Assembly (NCBI RefSeq): GCF_014196535.1
Contig: NZ_JACIDU010000013.1
Coordinates: 1 to 64,000, forward strand
Length of the DNA stretch: 64,000 nt
Direction of reading: 5' to 3'
DNA from: Allorhizobium borbori
GTDB lineage: Bacteria; Pseudomonadota; Alphaproteobacteria; Rhizobiales; Rhizobiaceae
Shown: in pieces, positions 17,444 to 27,095 of the stretch
Numbering within the stretch: the first letter of the stretch is position 1
Layout of the letters: each line of letters starts with the position of its first letter
Notes under the pieces: model-generated
Told to the model about the DNA's origin: nothing
The model's database searches: none
The model's input: the letters and a program-made list of their open reading frames with translations, nothing else
Program-made: the position numbers and the translations under genes

Positions 17444-17610
17444 AGCAAACAAAAGTACCGTTGATGTTCGTTGATGGGAAGGTTAGCGTTGCAATAGGGT
17501 TACCCCTGTTCATGAGCCCTTACCATTTGCCCGCAGCCTGTGAAATTTGATGGGAAGTCCGGCCTGAATGATGGCATTCTTGTGGCAGACTTCTACAATG
17601 CTAACGATTC

Positions 17611-18459
17611 GTGGGGGTATCCTTGGGGCAGATGATAGCCGTTCGCCAGAAGGAAGGGGACGAAGAGACTTCGAAGGCGGGACTTGTGGCCGGCGAAATG
17701 CTCGCCCGTGGGGTATGCGGAATGGAAGCAGAAAGTCTTGCGGGCTCGATGAATGGCGCACCGCTGGCTGTCTCCGGCGTGGTTCATACCCTGCCGCGTG
17801 AGCAGCTCATCCGCAGGCTGACCCAGCTTGCAGGCGTCGGGAATATCGACGAGGCCATGCGTTGTCTGACGGAATATGTCGGCGCTGCTCGCTTTCTCCT
17901 CGCCCGCTACGATCTGCTCCAGGAGCAGGGCCTCAACTTCATCGTCACTTCCAACTGGCCTTTCGATCTTGTGCGGCGCATCAGTACCGCCCTGTCCGAT
18001 AACTACTCCCGCACGACGGAACTCGAAAAATGCGTCACGCTGCTGCAGCCGTCGTTCGAGCGGCTGCCGGCGGAGTGCCGCGCACCGCCCGGCATGTCGC
18101 AGCAATATTGTTCGCTGCTCTTCTGCGTCGGTCGCGTGCGTTTTGCCCTGCTGCTGCTGTTTGAGGATCAGATGATCCTGTCGCAGGAACGGCTGCGGGA
18201 GGCGGCGTTGCTGGCCGCCTATGGCGCGAGCTTCGTGGAAGGGCACGGTCAGCGCAATGACCGCGATTTCGAACTGACCGAGCGCGAAGTTGAATGCCTG
18301 TTCTGGATTGCCGAAGGCAAGACCAGCGATGAAATCGCGGTCATTCTCGGTATTTCGCGCAATACAATCAATAATTACATCACAAGCGTCATGCGTAAGA
18401 CGGCGACGAAGACACGCTCCGAGGCGATCGCCTACGCTGTACGGAACAATCTCGTATGA
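17611..18459 (+). CDS. visN: LuxR-type flagellar master regulator VisN
   Basis: Up to 282 residues. The C-terminal LuxR helix-turn-helix spans about 218-280 (LTEREVECLFWIAEGKTSDEIAVILGISRNTINNYI). The N-terminal part resembles an autoinducer-binding-like sensor domain. VisN acts with VisR as a heteromer at the top of the rhizobial flagellar cascade, activating rem. The start is uncertain: GTG 17611, ATG 17632 (with GGGG upstream) or ATG 17722 (245 residues, close to the S. meliloti length) are possible. It overlaps visR by 4 bp. Confidence 0.88.
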   Translation: MGVSLGQMIAVRQKEGDEETSKAGLVAGEMLARGVCGMEAESLAGSMNGAPLAVSGVVHTLPREQLIRRLTQLAGVGNIDEAMRCLTEYVGAARFLLARYDLLQEQGLNFIVTSNWPFDLVRRISTALSDNYSRTTELEKCVTLLQPSFERLPAECRAPPGMSQQYCSLLFCVGRVRFALLLLFEDQMILSQERLREAALLAAYGASFVEGHGQRNDRDFELTEREVECLFWIAEGKTSDEIAVILGISRNTINNYITSVMRKTATKTRSEAIAYAVRNNLV

Positions 18460-19217
18460 GACGGGGAACTGTGATCATGCCTCAGCCAACCGATCCTTTG
18501 GGCCCTTCGGCGACGGAGACGTCGCTACTGAAGCGGGTCTCCAGCCGGTCGGATCTCTTTCCGCAATTCGTTGCGATGCAGAAGAAGCTGAAGGCGCGTA
18601 ATTTTGCAGTTTTCCGCATGGCGGGCGGCGGCATGCCGAACCGTCGCAAGCTGGTCTGCGAGCTTGAGAATTTCGGTGCCTCAGCACTGGAAACCTGTGA
18701 TCGCTTTCTCGAGGTGTACGGCACGACCCTGATCGAGCATCTGGACAAATCGCTGCTGCCCTTGATGTGGGGTGGTGTGGGTGAGGCCAGCTTTGCGGAG
18801 GCGCCGGAATTCGCCTCTCTGACGGTGCGCCTGTCGGCGGGCCTGCTGCCCTATGCCGGTATTGCGTTTCCGGTTCGTCTTGGCACCACGGGCAATGGTT
18901 ACGTCATTTTCACGGCCGCTTCGCTCGATCTCGCCAGTGATGACATTATCGATCAGCATGTCAGAAGCTGCCGTCTGATGGCGGACCTTCTGACGCTGGA
19001 TGAACGCCGGACCGGCCATGCCGAGGCGCTCAGCGAGCGCGAGGTTGCCTGTCTCCAACTGGCCGGCGACGGACGGATCAGTGAAGAAATTGCCGAAAAG
19101 CTCGGACTTTCGGTCCACACGGTCAATGCCTATCTGGGCTCCGCGGCGATCAAGCTCGATTCCGTCAACCGCATTCAGGCGATCGCCAAGGCGATCCGGC
19201 TTGGCTATATCCATTGA
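18456..19217 (+). CDS. visR: LuxR-type flagellar master regulator VisR
   Basis: A 253-residue partner of VisN. The LuxR helix-turn-helix is at about 190-250 (LSEREVACLQLAGDGRISEEIAEKLGLSVHTVNAYLGSA). The N-terminal region is a sensor-like domain. An alternative ATG at 18477 has a better ribosome site (ACGGGGAA) and would give 246 residues. The visN stop overlap favours translational coupling from 18456. Confidence 0.88.
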   Translation: MRRGTVIMPQPTDPLGPSATETSLLKRVSSRSDLFPQFVAMQKKLKARNFAVFRMAGGGMPNRRKLVCELENFGASALETCDRFLEVYGTTLIEHLDKSLLPLMWGGVGEASFAEAPEFASLTVRLSAGLLPYAGIAFPVRLGTTGNGYVIFTAASLDLASDDIIDQHVRSCRLMADLLTLDERRTGHAEALSEREVACLQLAGDGRISEEIAEKLGLSVHTVNAYLGSAAIKLDSVNRIQAIAKAIRLGYIH

Positions 19218-19252
19218 CGATGTGATCGATTGCCCTTGGTGAAGATGCAGCG

Positions 19253-19271
19253 ACGCGCCTTTTCGGCGCGT
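19253..19271 (+). terminator. Intrinsic terminator after visR
   Basis: A 7-bp GC stem (ACGCGCC/GGCGCGT) with a 5-nt loop is followed by TTTCTTTT, 36 bp past the visR stop. Confidence 0.8.
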
Positions 19272-19447
19272 TTTCTTTTGCGCGTGCAGGGCCGCGACAC
19301 GACGTGAAAACGTGCCGGCGATCACCCGGACGAGTGGCCCGTAATGCCTGGCATTTCGATTGCAGGGGAAAGGGGGGAGGGGATAGACCCGAAGCCCGTC
19401 ATGGACCCAGGATTTTGGCCACAGGCTTGAAGCGCCTGTTCAGTCCG

Positions 19448-19912
19448 TCAGGCGGCGCGGTTTTCCTGGAAAACAGGGCCAGTCAGGCATTTGAAGTCCT
19501 TGATGAAGGAAGCTTCGCGCAGGCTCTCGACGAGGAAAGCCGTGTTTTCTTCCGGGTCTTCGGAAGGGCTCTGGAACGCGATGTGGTTGATGGCGATGCC
19601 CGCCTGATCAGCCTCGAGCGCAAGCTGCGCGTAGATGGTCACGCCGCGGGGCTTGATTTCCAGGTCGAGCGTGATCGACGGATGGGTATCCCAATCGAGC
19701 CTGAAATCGCCGCCCAGACCGAAATTCACGGTACCGGGAAGAAAATACAGCTCTGCTGCGGATGAAACGAGATCCGCCAGGTTGCCATGGCGTTCGAACC
19801 TGAGAAGCGAAATCAGGTCCGCTGCATCAAGCAATCTCAGCTCCGCTGCCACCGGGCTGATGGCCTCGGCGAGAATGGCTTCGCGTTTTTCGGAAAAAGG
19901 GCATTTTTTCAT
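19448..19912 (-). CDS. Conserved flagellar-locus protein of unknown function
   Basis: A 154-residue acidic protein without signal peptide or membrane segment and with no motif I recognise. It starts 4 bp after the flhB stop on the same strand and is the last gene of that block, converging on visR. A gene of similar size occupies this position between visR and flhB in S. meliloti. A flagellar role is inferred from position only. Confidence 0.7.
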   Translation of the reverse strand: MKKCPFSEKREAILAEAISPVAAELRLLDAADLISLLRFERHGNLADLVSSAAELYFLPGTVNFGLGGDFRLDWDTHPSITLDLEIKPRGVTIYAQLALEADQAGIAINHIAFQSPSEDPEENTAFLVESLREASFIKDFKCLTGPVFQENRAA

Positions 19913-19916
19913 CAGG

Positions 19917-20996
19917 TTATGTGACCCGTTTGTTTTTCGGGCTGGTGGCGTATACCCGGTGGATCAGTTCCGCCACAGCCTTGTAGAAGACTGACGGGAT
20001 GACACTATCCACCGAGACTTGCGCAAACATGGAGCGGGCGAGTGGCGGATCCTCGAAAATTGGGATGTCATTTTTCTCGGCAATTTCTCGAATCTTGAGC
20101 GCGATCAGGTCCTGACCCTTGGCCACGACGACCGGCGCATCGTTCTCCTCCTGTGCGTAGCGCAGCGCGATGGCGTAGTGGGTCGGGTTCGTGATGACGA
20201 GCGTGGCCCGCGGCACGGCATCGATCATGCGCCGCCGCGCACGGTCGCGCGCAACCGAGCGCTGGCGGGCCTTGACGATCGGGTCGCCCTGCGACTGCTT
20301 CATTTCGTCCTTGATTTCCTGCTTCGTCATTTTCAGGTCGGTGAACCACTTGTGACGCGTCCAGAAGACATCGACGATGGAGAGCGCGCCGGTTGCGAAC
20401 AGGATGACGATCATCGATTTGCTGACGACGGAAAACAGCCGCGCGAAGATCGTTTCCGGCTCGGAAAACATGGCGTCGAGCGAGCGGAAGAAATCGTTGC
20501 GCAGCACGAAATACATGATCGCCGAAACGACGAGGATCTTGAACATTGACTTGCCGAACTCGACCATGCCCGGCAGGCTGTAAATCCGCCCGAAGCCGGA
20601 GATTGGTGAAAGGCGGGAAATCTGCGGCCTGATTCGCTCCAGAACGAAGCTGGGAAGGTTCTGCGCCACGGAGGCGATGATGCTGAACACGACGAACATG
20701 ATGGCCGCCGGCAGCAGCAGAAGCGCACACTCCTTGGCAAGATGCACGAAAAGCGACACGACATCGTGGCTGGTTGTCAAACGCCACTGTTCGGGCTGCT
20801 CGAAAATGTCCTTCAGCGCCTCGCTTATGCGCACCAGGCCATCGGGCAGGAAGAAGAGGAGATACATATAGAAGGCGAGAGCAGAGGCGAAAATGGACAC
20901 TTCGCGCGATGAGGGAAGATTACCCTTCTCTGCGGCGTCGCGCATCTTCTTGTCTGTCGGGGCTTCTGTTTTACTGTCCTTGTCTTCGTCCGACAC
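19917..20996 (-). CDS. flhB: Flagellar export switch protein FlhB
   Basis: A 359-residue inner-membrane component of the type III export gate. It has four transmembrane segments in 30-210. The conserved autocleavage motif NPTH ([17 protein letters not shown]) precedes the C-terminal cytoplasmic domain. I chose GTG 20996 because it gives the canonical [16 protein letters not shown] start and has AGGGAG upstream. The longer frame from ATG 21086 lacks family similarity. Confidence 0.94.
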   Translation of the reverse strand: MSDEDKDSKTEAPTDKKMRDAAEKGNLPSSREVSIFASALAFYMYLLFFLPDGLVRISEALKDIFEQPEQWRLTTSHDVVSLFVHLAKECALLLLPAAIMFVVFSIIASVAQNLPSFVLERIRPQISRLSPISGFGRIYSLPGMVEFGKSMFKILVVSAIMYFVLRNDFFRSLDAMFSEPETIFARLFSVVSKSMIVILFATGALSIVDVFWTRHKWFTDLKMTKQEIKDEMKQSQGDPIVKARQRSVARDRARRRMIDAVPRATLVITNPTHYAIALRYAQEENDAPVVVAKGQDLIALKIREIAEKNDIPIFEDPPLARSMFAQVSVDSVIPSVFYKAVAELIHRVYATSPKNKRVT

Positions 20997-21128
20997 CGCG
21001 CGCTCCCTGAGCAGGGCGCATCGTAACGGTCGTTCAAGCAGGGGCCCTGAGCGACATAACGTATAGCCGCTGCCCGTCCGCTTCAATGGATGGCGAACGG
21101 GCAGCGGTGCTTATCAACATGGTTCGGG

Positions 21129-21153
21129 AAAAAGTCCCCGGAAAATGCCGGGG
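21129..21153 (-). terminator. Terminator-like hairpin between fliG and flhB
   Basis: Read on the minus strand, CCCCGG-6 nt-CCGGGG is followed by ACTTTTT, 15 bp after the fliG stop. It could attenuate transcription into flhB. Confidence 0.55.
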
Positions 21154-21167
21154 TAGGGGCGGGCGGA

Positions 21168-22205
21168 TCAGGCGGCCTCCTGGCCGCCTTCCTTGTCCTT
21201 TAGTTCGATCTGGCCGGAATTGGCGAGGCGGATGGCCTCCTGCGCCACGGCGCGACGTGCGATTGCGATTTCGCGCGGATTGATACCGGCAACGCCAGTG
21301 GACAGATCCGACTCGATCATGCGGCGCTGGCGCGGACTGATTGAGGCCAGCACGCATTCGCGGATGTCCGCTGCAGCCCCGCGCAGCGCCATCGTGAGAA
21401 TGTCGCCGGCGATGTCGTTGAGAAGCATGACGCGGCTGCGCTGCGGCATCTGCAGGAGGTCTTCGAAGAGGAAGATCTTCGGGCGCACCTTATTGACGGC
21501 CTCGAGGCTGACCTGCTCCAGCGAGTTGAGCAGAGTATCGACCTGCGGCTTTTCCAGCTCGTTCATGAGGTCTGCGACCTTCGCCGAGCCGGTCGAGTTG
21601 CGTTCGGCCTCGATGTCGCGGATGAGTTCCATCACGCGGTTCTCGATGATTTGCGCGGCCTTGGGCGAAACTTCCTTCATGTTGACGGTGCGCTTCATGA
21701 CGTCGGCGCGCAGCGCCTCGGGCAGTTGCAGCAGCACCTTTGCGCCGAAGGAGGAAGGCAGCATGGACAGGATATAGGCAATGGTCTGGGGATGCTCGCG
21801 CATCAGATAACGGCAGATGAAGGCCGGATCGGCATCCTGGAGGCGATCCCAGCCGGATTCCTCGTAGGCCTGGAAAGCGGTGCGCCGACCCAGAAGGCCA
21901 TCGACCTCCTCGGGCGTCAGGCCGGCATCGAGAATGTTCTCGATGGCCTTCGCATTGTCCATGAGACCCGTGCCTTCCGTAAACAGGTCCTCGAATTCAT
22001 TGACCAGCATGGTCAACTCGTCCGGCGGAATGGAACGAAGGGTCTGTGCAGATGAGATGATGACTTGCAGTTCGCTCTGCGTGAAATATTTCAGCAGTTT
22101 CCCGGCCACCGGTGTGCCCATGGCCAGAAGCACGGCCGCTGCCTTCTCCGCCCGGGAGAGTGGGGAACCTGGCAGGTTTGTGCCGAAATTGTCAAAGTCC
22201 ATCAT
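21168..22205 (-). CDS. fliG: Flagellar motor switch protein FliG
   Basis: A 345-residue C-ring protein. It contains the N-terminal FliF-binding domain (AEKAAAVLLAMGTPVAGKLLKYF), a middle domain with RSRVMLLNDIAGDIL-type sequence, and the C-terminal charged torque helix region (EDLLQMPQRS...LSPRQRRMIESDL). It is linked to fliN, fliM and motA in one minus-strand block. Confidence 0.94.
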   Translation of the reverse strand: MMDFDNFGTNLPGSPLSRAEKAAAVLLAMGTPVAGKLLKYFTQSELQVIISSAQTLRSIPPDELTMLVNEFEDLFTEGTGLMDNAKAIENILDAGLTPEEVDGLLGRRTAFQAYEESGWDRLQDADPAFICRYLMREHPQTIAYILSMLPSSFGAKVLLQLPEALRADVMKRTVNMKEVSPKAAQIIENRVMELIRDIEAERNSTGSAKVADLMNELEKPQVDTLLNSLEQVSLEAVNKVRPKIFLFEDLLQMPQRSRVMLLNDIAGDILTMALRGAAADIRECVLASISPRQRRMIESDLSTGVAGINPREIAIARRAVAQEAIRLANSGQIELKDKEGGQEAA

Positions 22206-22236
22206 GGTCTTCCACCTTGTCTGTCCCGGTCAGGGA

Positions 22237-22788
22237 TCAGGCTTTTCTCGTGCCGAGAACTTCAAGCAGCTTCACGCCGAAACGTGTGTCGTCACCTTCC
22301 AGGATCGTGATCTCGCCGCGGGCAATCCGGCGACCGTTCACCATGATATCGACCGGCTCGCCGATTCGTTTATCCAGGCCGATGATGGCCCCTTCTTCCA
22401 GCCCCATCAAGCTTGAAACCTGCATGCGGCTGGTGCCGAGCACGATCTGGACATCAATCGGGATGTCCATGATCAGATCGTGGTTGGCCGTCAGCGCGCT
22501 GCCTGGCGCCTTGACCGCGCCGGAAGAGGCCGCGTTGTCGGAGAAGGAGCTGCCGCCGAAGTCACCACCGCCGAAATCGCCGCCGCCGCCAAAGTCTCCG
22601 CCGCCGAAATCGCCACCACCGAAGGAGGGGGCGTCATCCAGGCCAAGGCCGCCGCCGAAGGAGACGTCGCCCTCCGCGTCGCTTTTCAGAACGCCGCGCA
22701 GATTGTCGATTGCACTGTCGAGAGCGTCGTCGCCCGCCGGTACGGGCAGGGCGTCGTCTTCGCTGATGGGAGTCGTTTTCTTTGCCAT
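22237..22788 (-). CDS. fliN: Flagellar motor switch protein FliN
   Basis: A 183-residue protein. The C-terminal SpoA/FliN domain ([31 protein letters not shown]) packs into the C-ring. Before it lies a low-complexity stretch at residues 54-81 made of FGGGD repeats, an unusually glycine-rich linker. I chose the ATG at 22788 (AGGAA upstream) over the longer frame from 22845. Confidence 0.92.
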   Translation of the reverse strand: MAKKTTPISEDDALPVPAGDDALDSAIDNLRGVLKSDAEGDVSFGGGLGLDDAPSFGGGDFGGGDFGGGGDFGGGDFGGSSFSDNAASSGAVKAPGSALTANHDLIMDIPIDVQIVLGTSRMQVSSLMGLEEGAIIGLDKRIGEPVDIMVNGRRIARGEITILEGDDTRFGVKLLEVLGTRKA

Positions 22789-22851
22789 GACGTCATTATT
22801 CCTGTCGAAACTTGTCTGAAGCTGCCCGAACCTGTCAGGCGTCAAAAAATC

Positions 22852-23802
22852 TCATCCTTTCAGGAGGTGCCGAAGCAATTCCTCGTCGGACGTCGTGTTG
22901 TCCTTGATCCTGACCGTGTAACTCTGGCCGGAGCGACCGAACTCGCAGGCGTAGAGTTCCTTGCCGTTAGCGTTGACCTCCACATGGACATCCTCTTCGT
23001 CGAAAAAGGGAATGACATCGCCGGGCATCAGCCGGGCGATGGTGCCGAGCGTCAGTTCCGTCAGCTTGATCCGCGCTTCGAGCGTGACATGCGAGCGACG
23101 GACCTGTTCGGTCAAGTGATCGGCCCAATCCTTGCTGGCCTTGCTGGCGGGTGCGCCGCTTTTCGGCGGCGTAATCCGGGTCTTGAGAAGCGGTGTCTGC
23201 GGAACGACGAGAATGACTTCCGATTCGACCGGCGACAGTGTCACGGCCAGTCGGACCGCCAGTGCGAACACGCCATCGCGCTCTTCCTCATGGGCCACCC
23301 GGTCAGGCCGGTTGACGGGCGAAGAGAGAGCGGGTTCGAAGCCGCCGGGAACGGTGATCGCCGAACGCAGCACACCGGCCGCTTTCGACAGAATGATCGT
23401 TGCGGCGTCGAGTTCGATCTTCGACAGGGGGCGCTCTTCCGGATCGGCAATGTCCTCCGGGAGCGCGCCGAGCATATTCGCCATCAGCGAAATCGCCAGA
23501 CCGTTGCCCGAGGCAATCACGAAATGCGGACACCAGTTGCGCTGGCTGACATCGACCGTCGTGAAATTCGGACCAATGCGCGAAACGAGTTCGCCGAAAG
23601 GTCCGGATTCGCAGCCGACATAGGAAACCGTGATCGGAAGACCGGTTTCGCTTTCGAAGACATCGGGCAGGAAGTCGGTGTATAGCGCACCGATCTCGGC
23701 GCCGATACGGTTCAGCAACTTCACATCGCCGAGCCCGCCCGTCAGCCGGGCGAGAACGATGGGGTCCATGGTCTGTTCGGTGGTTCGCGCCAGATCCGTC
23801 AT
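22852..23802 (-). CDS. fliM: Flagellar motor switch protein FliM
   Basis: A 316-residue rhizobial-type FliM with a central CheC-like domain and C-terminal SpoA domain (TLGTIARLMPGDVIPFFD...VEVNANGKELYACEFGRSGQSYTVRI). The classic enteric N-terminal CheY-binding peptide LSQxEIDALL is not evident, as usual for this divergent family. It begins 4 bp after the motA stop. Confidence 0.88.
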   Translation of the reverse strand: MTDLARTTEQTMDPIVLARLTGGLGDVKLLNRIGAEIGALYTDFLPDVFESETGLPITVSYVGCESGPFGELVSRIGPNFTTVDVSQRNWCPHFVIASGNGLAISLMANMLGALPEDIADPEERPLSKIELDAATIILSKAAGVLRSAITVPGGFEPALSSPVNRPDRVAHEEERDGVFALAVRLAVTLSPVESEVILVVPQTPLLKTRITPPKSGAPASKASKDWADHLTEQVRRSHVTLEARIKLTELTLGTIARLMPGDVIPFFDEEDVHVEVNANGKELYACEFGRSGQSYTVRIKDNTTSDEELLRHLLKG

Positions 23803-23806
23803 GATC

Positions 23807-24676
23807 TCAAGCCGCCTTCTCTCCGCCGGGGTTCATCATTTCCTGCTCGACAGCATCGATCGACGGACGCTCATAGCCAGAGATCGTCTTGCGGCCGTAT
23901 TCCAGGGCCACCTGCGGCACGGAGCCGTTCATGTAGGCAAGCAGGGTTTGCTTGACGACGATGTAGAGGCGGTGCTGCTTGGTGCGCACGATCTTGATCT
24001 GCTGGATGATCGGGTTGCAGAGGCAGTAGGAGAGGAAAATCCCGAGCATGGTGCCGACGAGGGCGGCGCCGATAAGGCCGCCGAGGACCGCCGGCGGTTC
24101 GTTGATCTTGGCCATGGCCTTGATAACGCCGAGAACGGCCGCGACGATACCGATGGCTGGGAAGCTGTCACCCACCGCCGTGATCGAGTGATACGGCTTC
24201 AGCTTGTCCGCCAGCATCGTTTCCATTTCCTCATCCATCAGCGCCTCGATTTCGTGGCTGCGGGCATTGCCGATGATGATGAGGCGAACATAGTCGCAGA
24301 TGAAGGTGGTCAGGTCCTTGTTCTTCAGCACGGTCGGGGCCGACTGGAAGATCGAGGATTCTTCCGGGTTGTCGATATGCGCTTCGATTTCGTTGCGCGA
24401 CTTCGTGCGCAGGTCGCGCATCAGGGAATAGAGCACGCCCAGAACATCGAGATATTCGCGTTCCTTCGGCACCTTGTAAGCGAAGGCTTCACCGATCGCC
24501 TTGCCGGAGTCCTTGATGACCTTCATCGGGTTACCCATGATGAAGACACCGACGCCGGCGCCGCCGATGATCACCAGCTCGAAAGGCTGGATCAGTGCAT
24601 CGACGTGACCGCCCATCGCCATGAAGCCACCGAGGATACAGCCGACGGTGATCACGAATCCGATAATAATAATCAT
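23807..24676 (-). CDS. motA: Flagellar motor stator protein MotA
   Basis: A 289-residue inner-membrane protein with four transmembrane segments (1-50 and about 165-220). A large cytoplasmic loop carries charged residues, and [21 protein letters not shown] precedes the last pair. With MotB it forms the proton-driven stator. I chose the ATG at 24676 (MIIIIGF...) over 24694, which would add MGCELT. The class II promoter-like element lies 41 nt upstream. Confidence 0.93.
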   Translation of the reverse strand: MIIIIGFVITVGCILGGFMAMGGHVDALIQPFELVIIGGAGVGVFIMGNPMKVIKDSGKAIGEAFAYKVPKEREYLDVLGVLYSLMRDLRTKSRNEIEAHIDNPEESSIFQSAPTVLKNKDLTTFICDYVRLIIIGNARSHEIEALMDEEMETMLADKLKPYHSITAVGDSFPAIGIVAAVLGVIKAMAKINEPPAVLGGLIGAALVGTMLGIFLSYCLCNPIIQQIKIVRTKQHRLYIVVKQTLLAYMNGSVPQVALEYGRKTISGYERPSIDAVEQEMMNPGGEKAA

Positions 24677-24716
24677 TGTTAGCTCGCAACCCACATGAAT
24701 GTTCGAGCATCAGCGA

Positions 24717-24738
24717 TAAGGGGCCTGCCTTGCGTGAG
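24717..24738 (-). promoter_or_regulatory. Candidate class II flagellar promoter of the motA operon
   Basis: On the minus strand CTCACGCAAGGCA, 5 nt, CTTA, ending 41 nt before the motA ATG. It is the only copy on this strand and is set back-to-back with the flgF copy at 24830. Confidence 0.65.
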
Positions 24739-24829
24739 GCTGGCCCGAACCGGATTTTCCCCGCAAGGACCGACCCATGATTATGCCCATGCTTTTCTGG
24801 GGGGTGATATTGCAGCGCACGCTGTCAGC

Positions 24830-24851
24830 TTCGCGCAAGCCTTTATCCTTA
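24830..24851 (+). promoter_or_regulatory. Candidate class II flagellar promoter of flgF-fliI
   Basis: TTCGCGCAAGCCT, 5 nt, CTTA, 85 bp before flgF. Its right end overlaps a TTAA-N7-TTAA site (24849-24863). Confidence 0.6.
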
Positions 24852-24863
24852 ACGAATGGTTAA
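24849..24863. promoter_or_regulatory. CtrA-type site TTAA-N7-TTAA between motA and flgF
   Basis: TTAA at 24849-24852 and TTAA at 24860-24863 with exactly 7 nt between, the consensus of the alphaproteobacterial cell-cycle regulator CtrA. It lies in the divergent motA/flgF promoter region, overlapping the -10-like part of the flgF element, where bound protein could block or modulate transcription. Confidence 0.55.
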
Positions 24864-24936
24864 CGGGCGATCCCGCCCTTGTTCCAGCCGTGCGCCCTTT
24901 GTCTTGCGAACGGGCGTCTCCAGGGAGAAGAACTCG

Positions 24937-25671
24937 ATGCAATCCGGTCTTTACGTCGCCATTTCCTCGCAGATCGCGCTTGAGAAGCGCCTGACGACGA
25001 TTTCGGATAACATCGCCAATATGAATACGGCGGGCTTTCGCTCGACGGAAGTGAAGTTCGATGAGATCATGTCGCGGACGGGCAATGACCTGAACGCCAA
25101 GATTTCCTTCGTCTCGCAGGGCAATGACTATCTGAACACCCAGACCGGCCAGTTCAACCAGACCGGCAATCCGCTCGATTTCGCCATTCGTGGCGATGCG
25201 TGGTTCGCCATTCAGACCCCGGCAGGCCAGGTGCTGACGCGGGACGGCCGCTTCACCATGTCCCAGAACGGCGAGCTTCTGTCCACGCGCGGCTATCCGG
25301 TTCTCGATGCCGGCGGTTCGCCCATCCAGCTCGATCCGACGGCTGGCGCACCGAATGTGGGCGCCGATGGCCGCATCACCCAGAACGGCCGTGTCGTCGG
25401 TTCGCTCGGCCTTTTCACCGCCGATGTCACCCAGGGTTACCTGCGCTATGACAACAGCGGTGTCATCCCCAGCGGGGCGGCCCAGCCGGTTGTCGACGAT
25501 GCCGGGGTCGGCGTCGTGCAGGGCTATATCGAACAGTCGAACGTCAACGCAATCGGCGAAATGACACAGCTCATTCAGGTCAATCGTGCGTTCGAAGGCG
25601 TTTCCTCCTTGATGCGCGATAGCGAGTCGAGCTTCGGCGAAGCTATCAAGACCCTCGGCGGCAGCCGTTGA
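24937..25671 (+). CDS. flgF: Flagellar basal-body rod protein FlgF
   Basis: A 244-residue proximal-rod protein with the N-terminal rod signature (LEKRLTTISDNIANMNTAGFRSTEVKF) and the C-terminal helix VQGYIEQSNVNAIGEMTQLI. I chose the ATG at 24937 with a strong CAGGGAG ribosome site; the frame extends upstream but without similarity. Confidence 0.93.
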   Translation: MQSGLYVAISSQIALEKRLTTISDNIANMNTAGFRSTEVKFDEIMSRTGNDLNAKISFVSQGNDYLNTQTGQFNQTGNPLDFAIRGDAWFAIQTPAGQVLTRDGRFTMSQNGELLSTRGYPVLDAGGSPIQLDPTAGAPNVGADGRITQNGRVVGSLGLFTADVTQGYLRYDNSGVIPSGAAQPVVDDAGVGVVQGYIEQSNVNAIGEMTQLIQVNRAFEGVSSLMRDSESSFGEAIKTLGGSR

Positions 25672-25691
25672 TACCCGGAGATCGGTAAACC

Positions 25692-27095
25692 ATGCAGGAT
25701 GCTGCGCCCGCTCATTCCGTTTCGACCGAACGCCTCGACCGCATGTCGGTTCTTGGCCGGCAGTTTGCCGATGCGGCGGCCACGGTCGCGCATGGCGGCC
25801 GGGTCCGCACGATTTCTTCGGGCTATTACACGGTCAGCGGGCTTTCCCGCCATGTTCGCCTCGGCGATTTCGTCACCCACCGCGGCGTGACGGGCGACCA
25901 GTTGGGCGAGGTGGTCCGGGTTGAGCCGGATCTCGTCTATGTCTGCCCCATCCAGCCGGGCGAACCCATCGGTATTCACGATGTCGTGTTGCGCAAGGGC
26001 GAATTCCGTCTTGCGCCCGACGACAGCTGGTGTGGCCGCGCGATCAACGCGCTGGGTGAGCCGATCGATGGCGGACCTGTTCTCACGCAGGGCGACGACC
26101 GCCGCTCGATCATCGCCAACGCACCGCCCTCGATGTTGCGCCGCCGCGTGGAACAGGGCTTCCGCACCGGTGTCCGCGCCGTCGACATCTTCACGCCGCT
26201 GTGCCTTGGCCAGCGTCTTGGCGTGTTTGCCGGCTCAGGCGTCGGCAAGTCCACCACACTGTCCATGCTGGCGCGCGCGGATGCCTTCGACAAGGTGGTG
26301 ATCGCGCTGGTGGGGGAACGCGGCCGTGAGGTACGCGAGTTCATCGAAGATACGCTCGGCGACAACATGCAGAAGTCCATCGCGGTGGTTGCGACCAGCG
26401 ATGAAAGCCCGATGCTGCGCAAGATGGCGCCGCTGGTTGCCATGACGATTGCCGAACATTTTCGTGACAAGGGCGAAAACGTCCTGTTCATCGCCGATAG
26501 CGTGACCCGTTTTGCCCATGCCATCCGCGAGGTGGCGATGGCCGCGGGCGAACCGCCCATCGCGCGTGGTTATCCGGCCTCCGTCTTCACCGAACTCCCG
26601 CGCCTTCTCGAACGGGCCGGTCCCGGTGCGGAAGGCACGGGCACCATCACCGCCATCATCTCGATCCTTGTCGATGGCGACAATCATAACGATCCCATCG
26701 CGGATTCGACGCGCGGTATTCTGGATGGCCATATCGTGCTCGATCGCGCACTGGCCGATGAAGGACGTTATCCGCCGGTCAATCCGCTATCCTCGATTTC
26801 GCGTCTCGCCCGCAAGGCCTGGACGCCGGATCAGGAAAAGCTCGTTTCGCGTCTGAAGGCGCTGATCAACCGCTTCGAAGAAACCCGCGATCTGCGTCTC
26901 ATCGGCGGCTACCGGCCCGGTGCCGATCCCGATCTCGACATGGCCGTCAAGCAGGTGCCGGTCATCTACGAAATCCTGAAACAGTCACCGTCCGACAAGC
27001 CCGCCGCCGATGCCTATGCCGATCTTGCCGGCGCCTTGCGCGTTGCCGCATCCGGCGGGCAACCGGGTCGTCCGATGCAGGGAGCAATGCGATGA
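25692..27095 (+). CDS. fliI: Flagellum-specific ATPase FliI
   Basis: A 467-residue F1-type ATPase energising export. Walker A is GSGVGKST near residues 181-188, and the Walker B region is VLFIADSVTRFAHA. VNPLSSISRLA-type sequence lies in the C-terminal domain. It overlaps the next gene by 4 bp. Confidence 0.95.
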   Translation: MQDAAPAHSVSTERLDRMSVLGRQFADAAATVAHGGRVRTISSGYYTVSGLSRHVRLGDFVTHRGVTGDQLGEVVRVEPDLVYVCPIQPGEPIGIHDVVLRKGEFRLAPDDSWCGRAINALGEPIDGGPVLTQGDDRRSIIANAPPSMLRRRVEQGFRTGVRAVDIFTPLCLGQRLGVFAGSGVGKSTTLSMLARADAFDKVVIALVGERGREVREFIEDTLGDNMQKSIAVVATSDESPMLRKMAPLVAMTIAEHFRDKGENVLFIADSVTRFAHAIREVAMAAGEPPIARGYPASVFTELPRLLERAGPGAEGTGTITAIISILVDGDNHNDPIADSTRGILDGHIVLDRALADEGRYPPVNPLSSISRLARKAWTPDQEKLVSRLKALINRFEETRDLRLIGGYRPGADPDLDMAVKQVPVIYEILKQSPSDKPAADAYADLAGALRVAASGGQPGRPMQGAMR

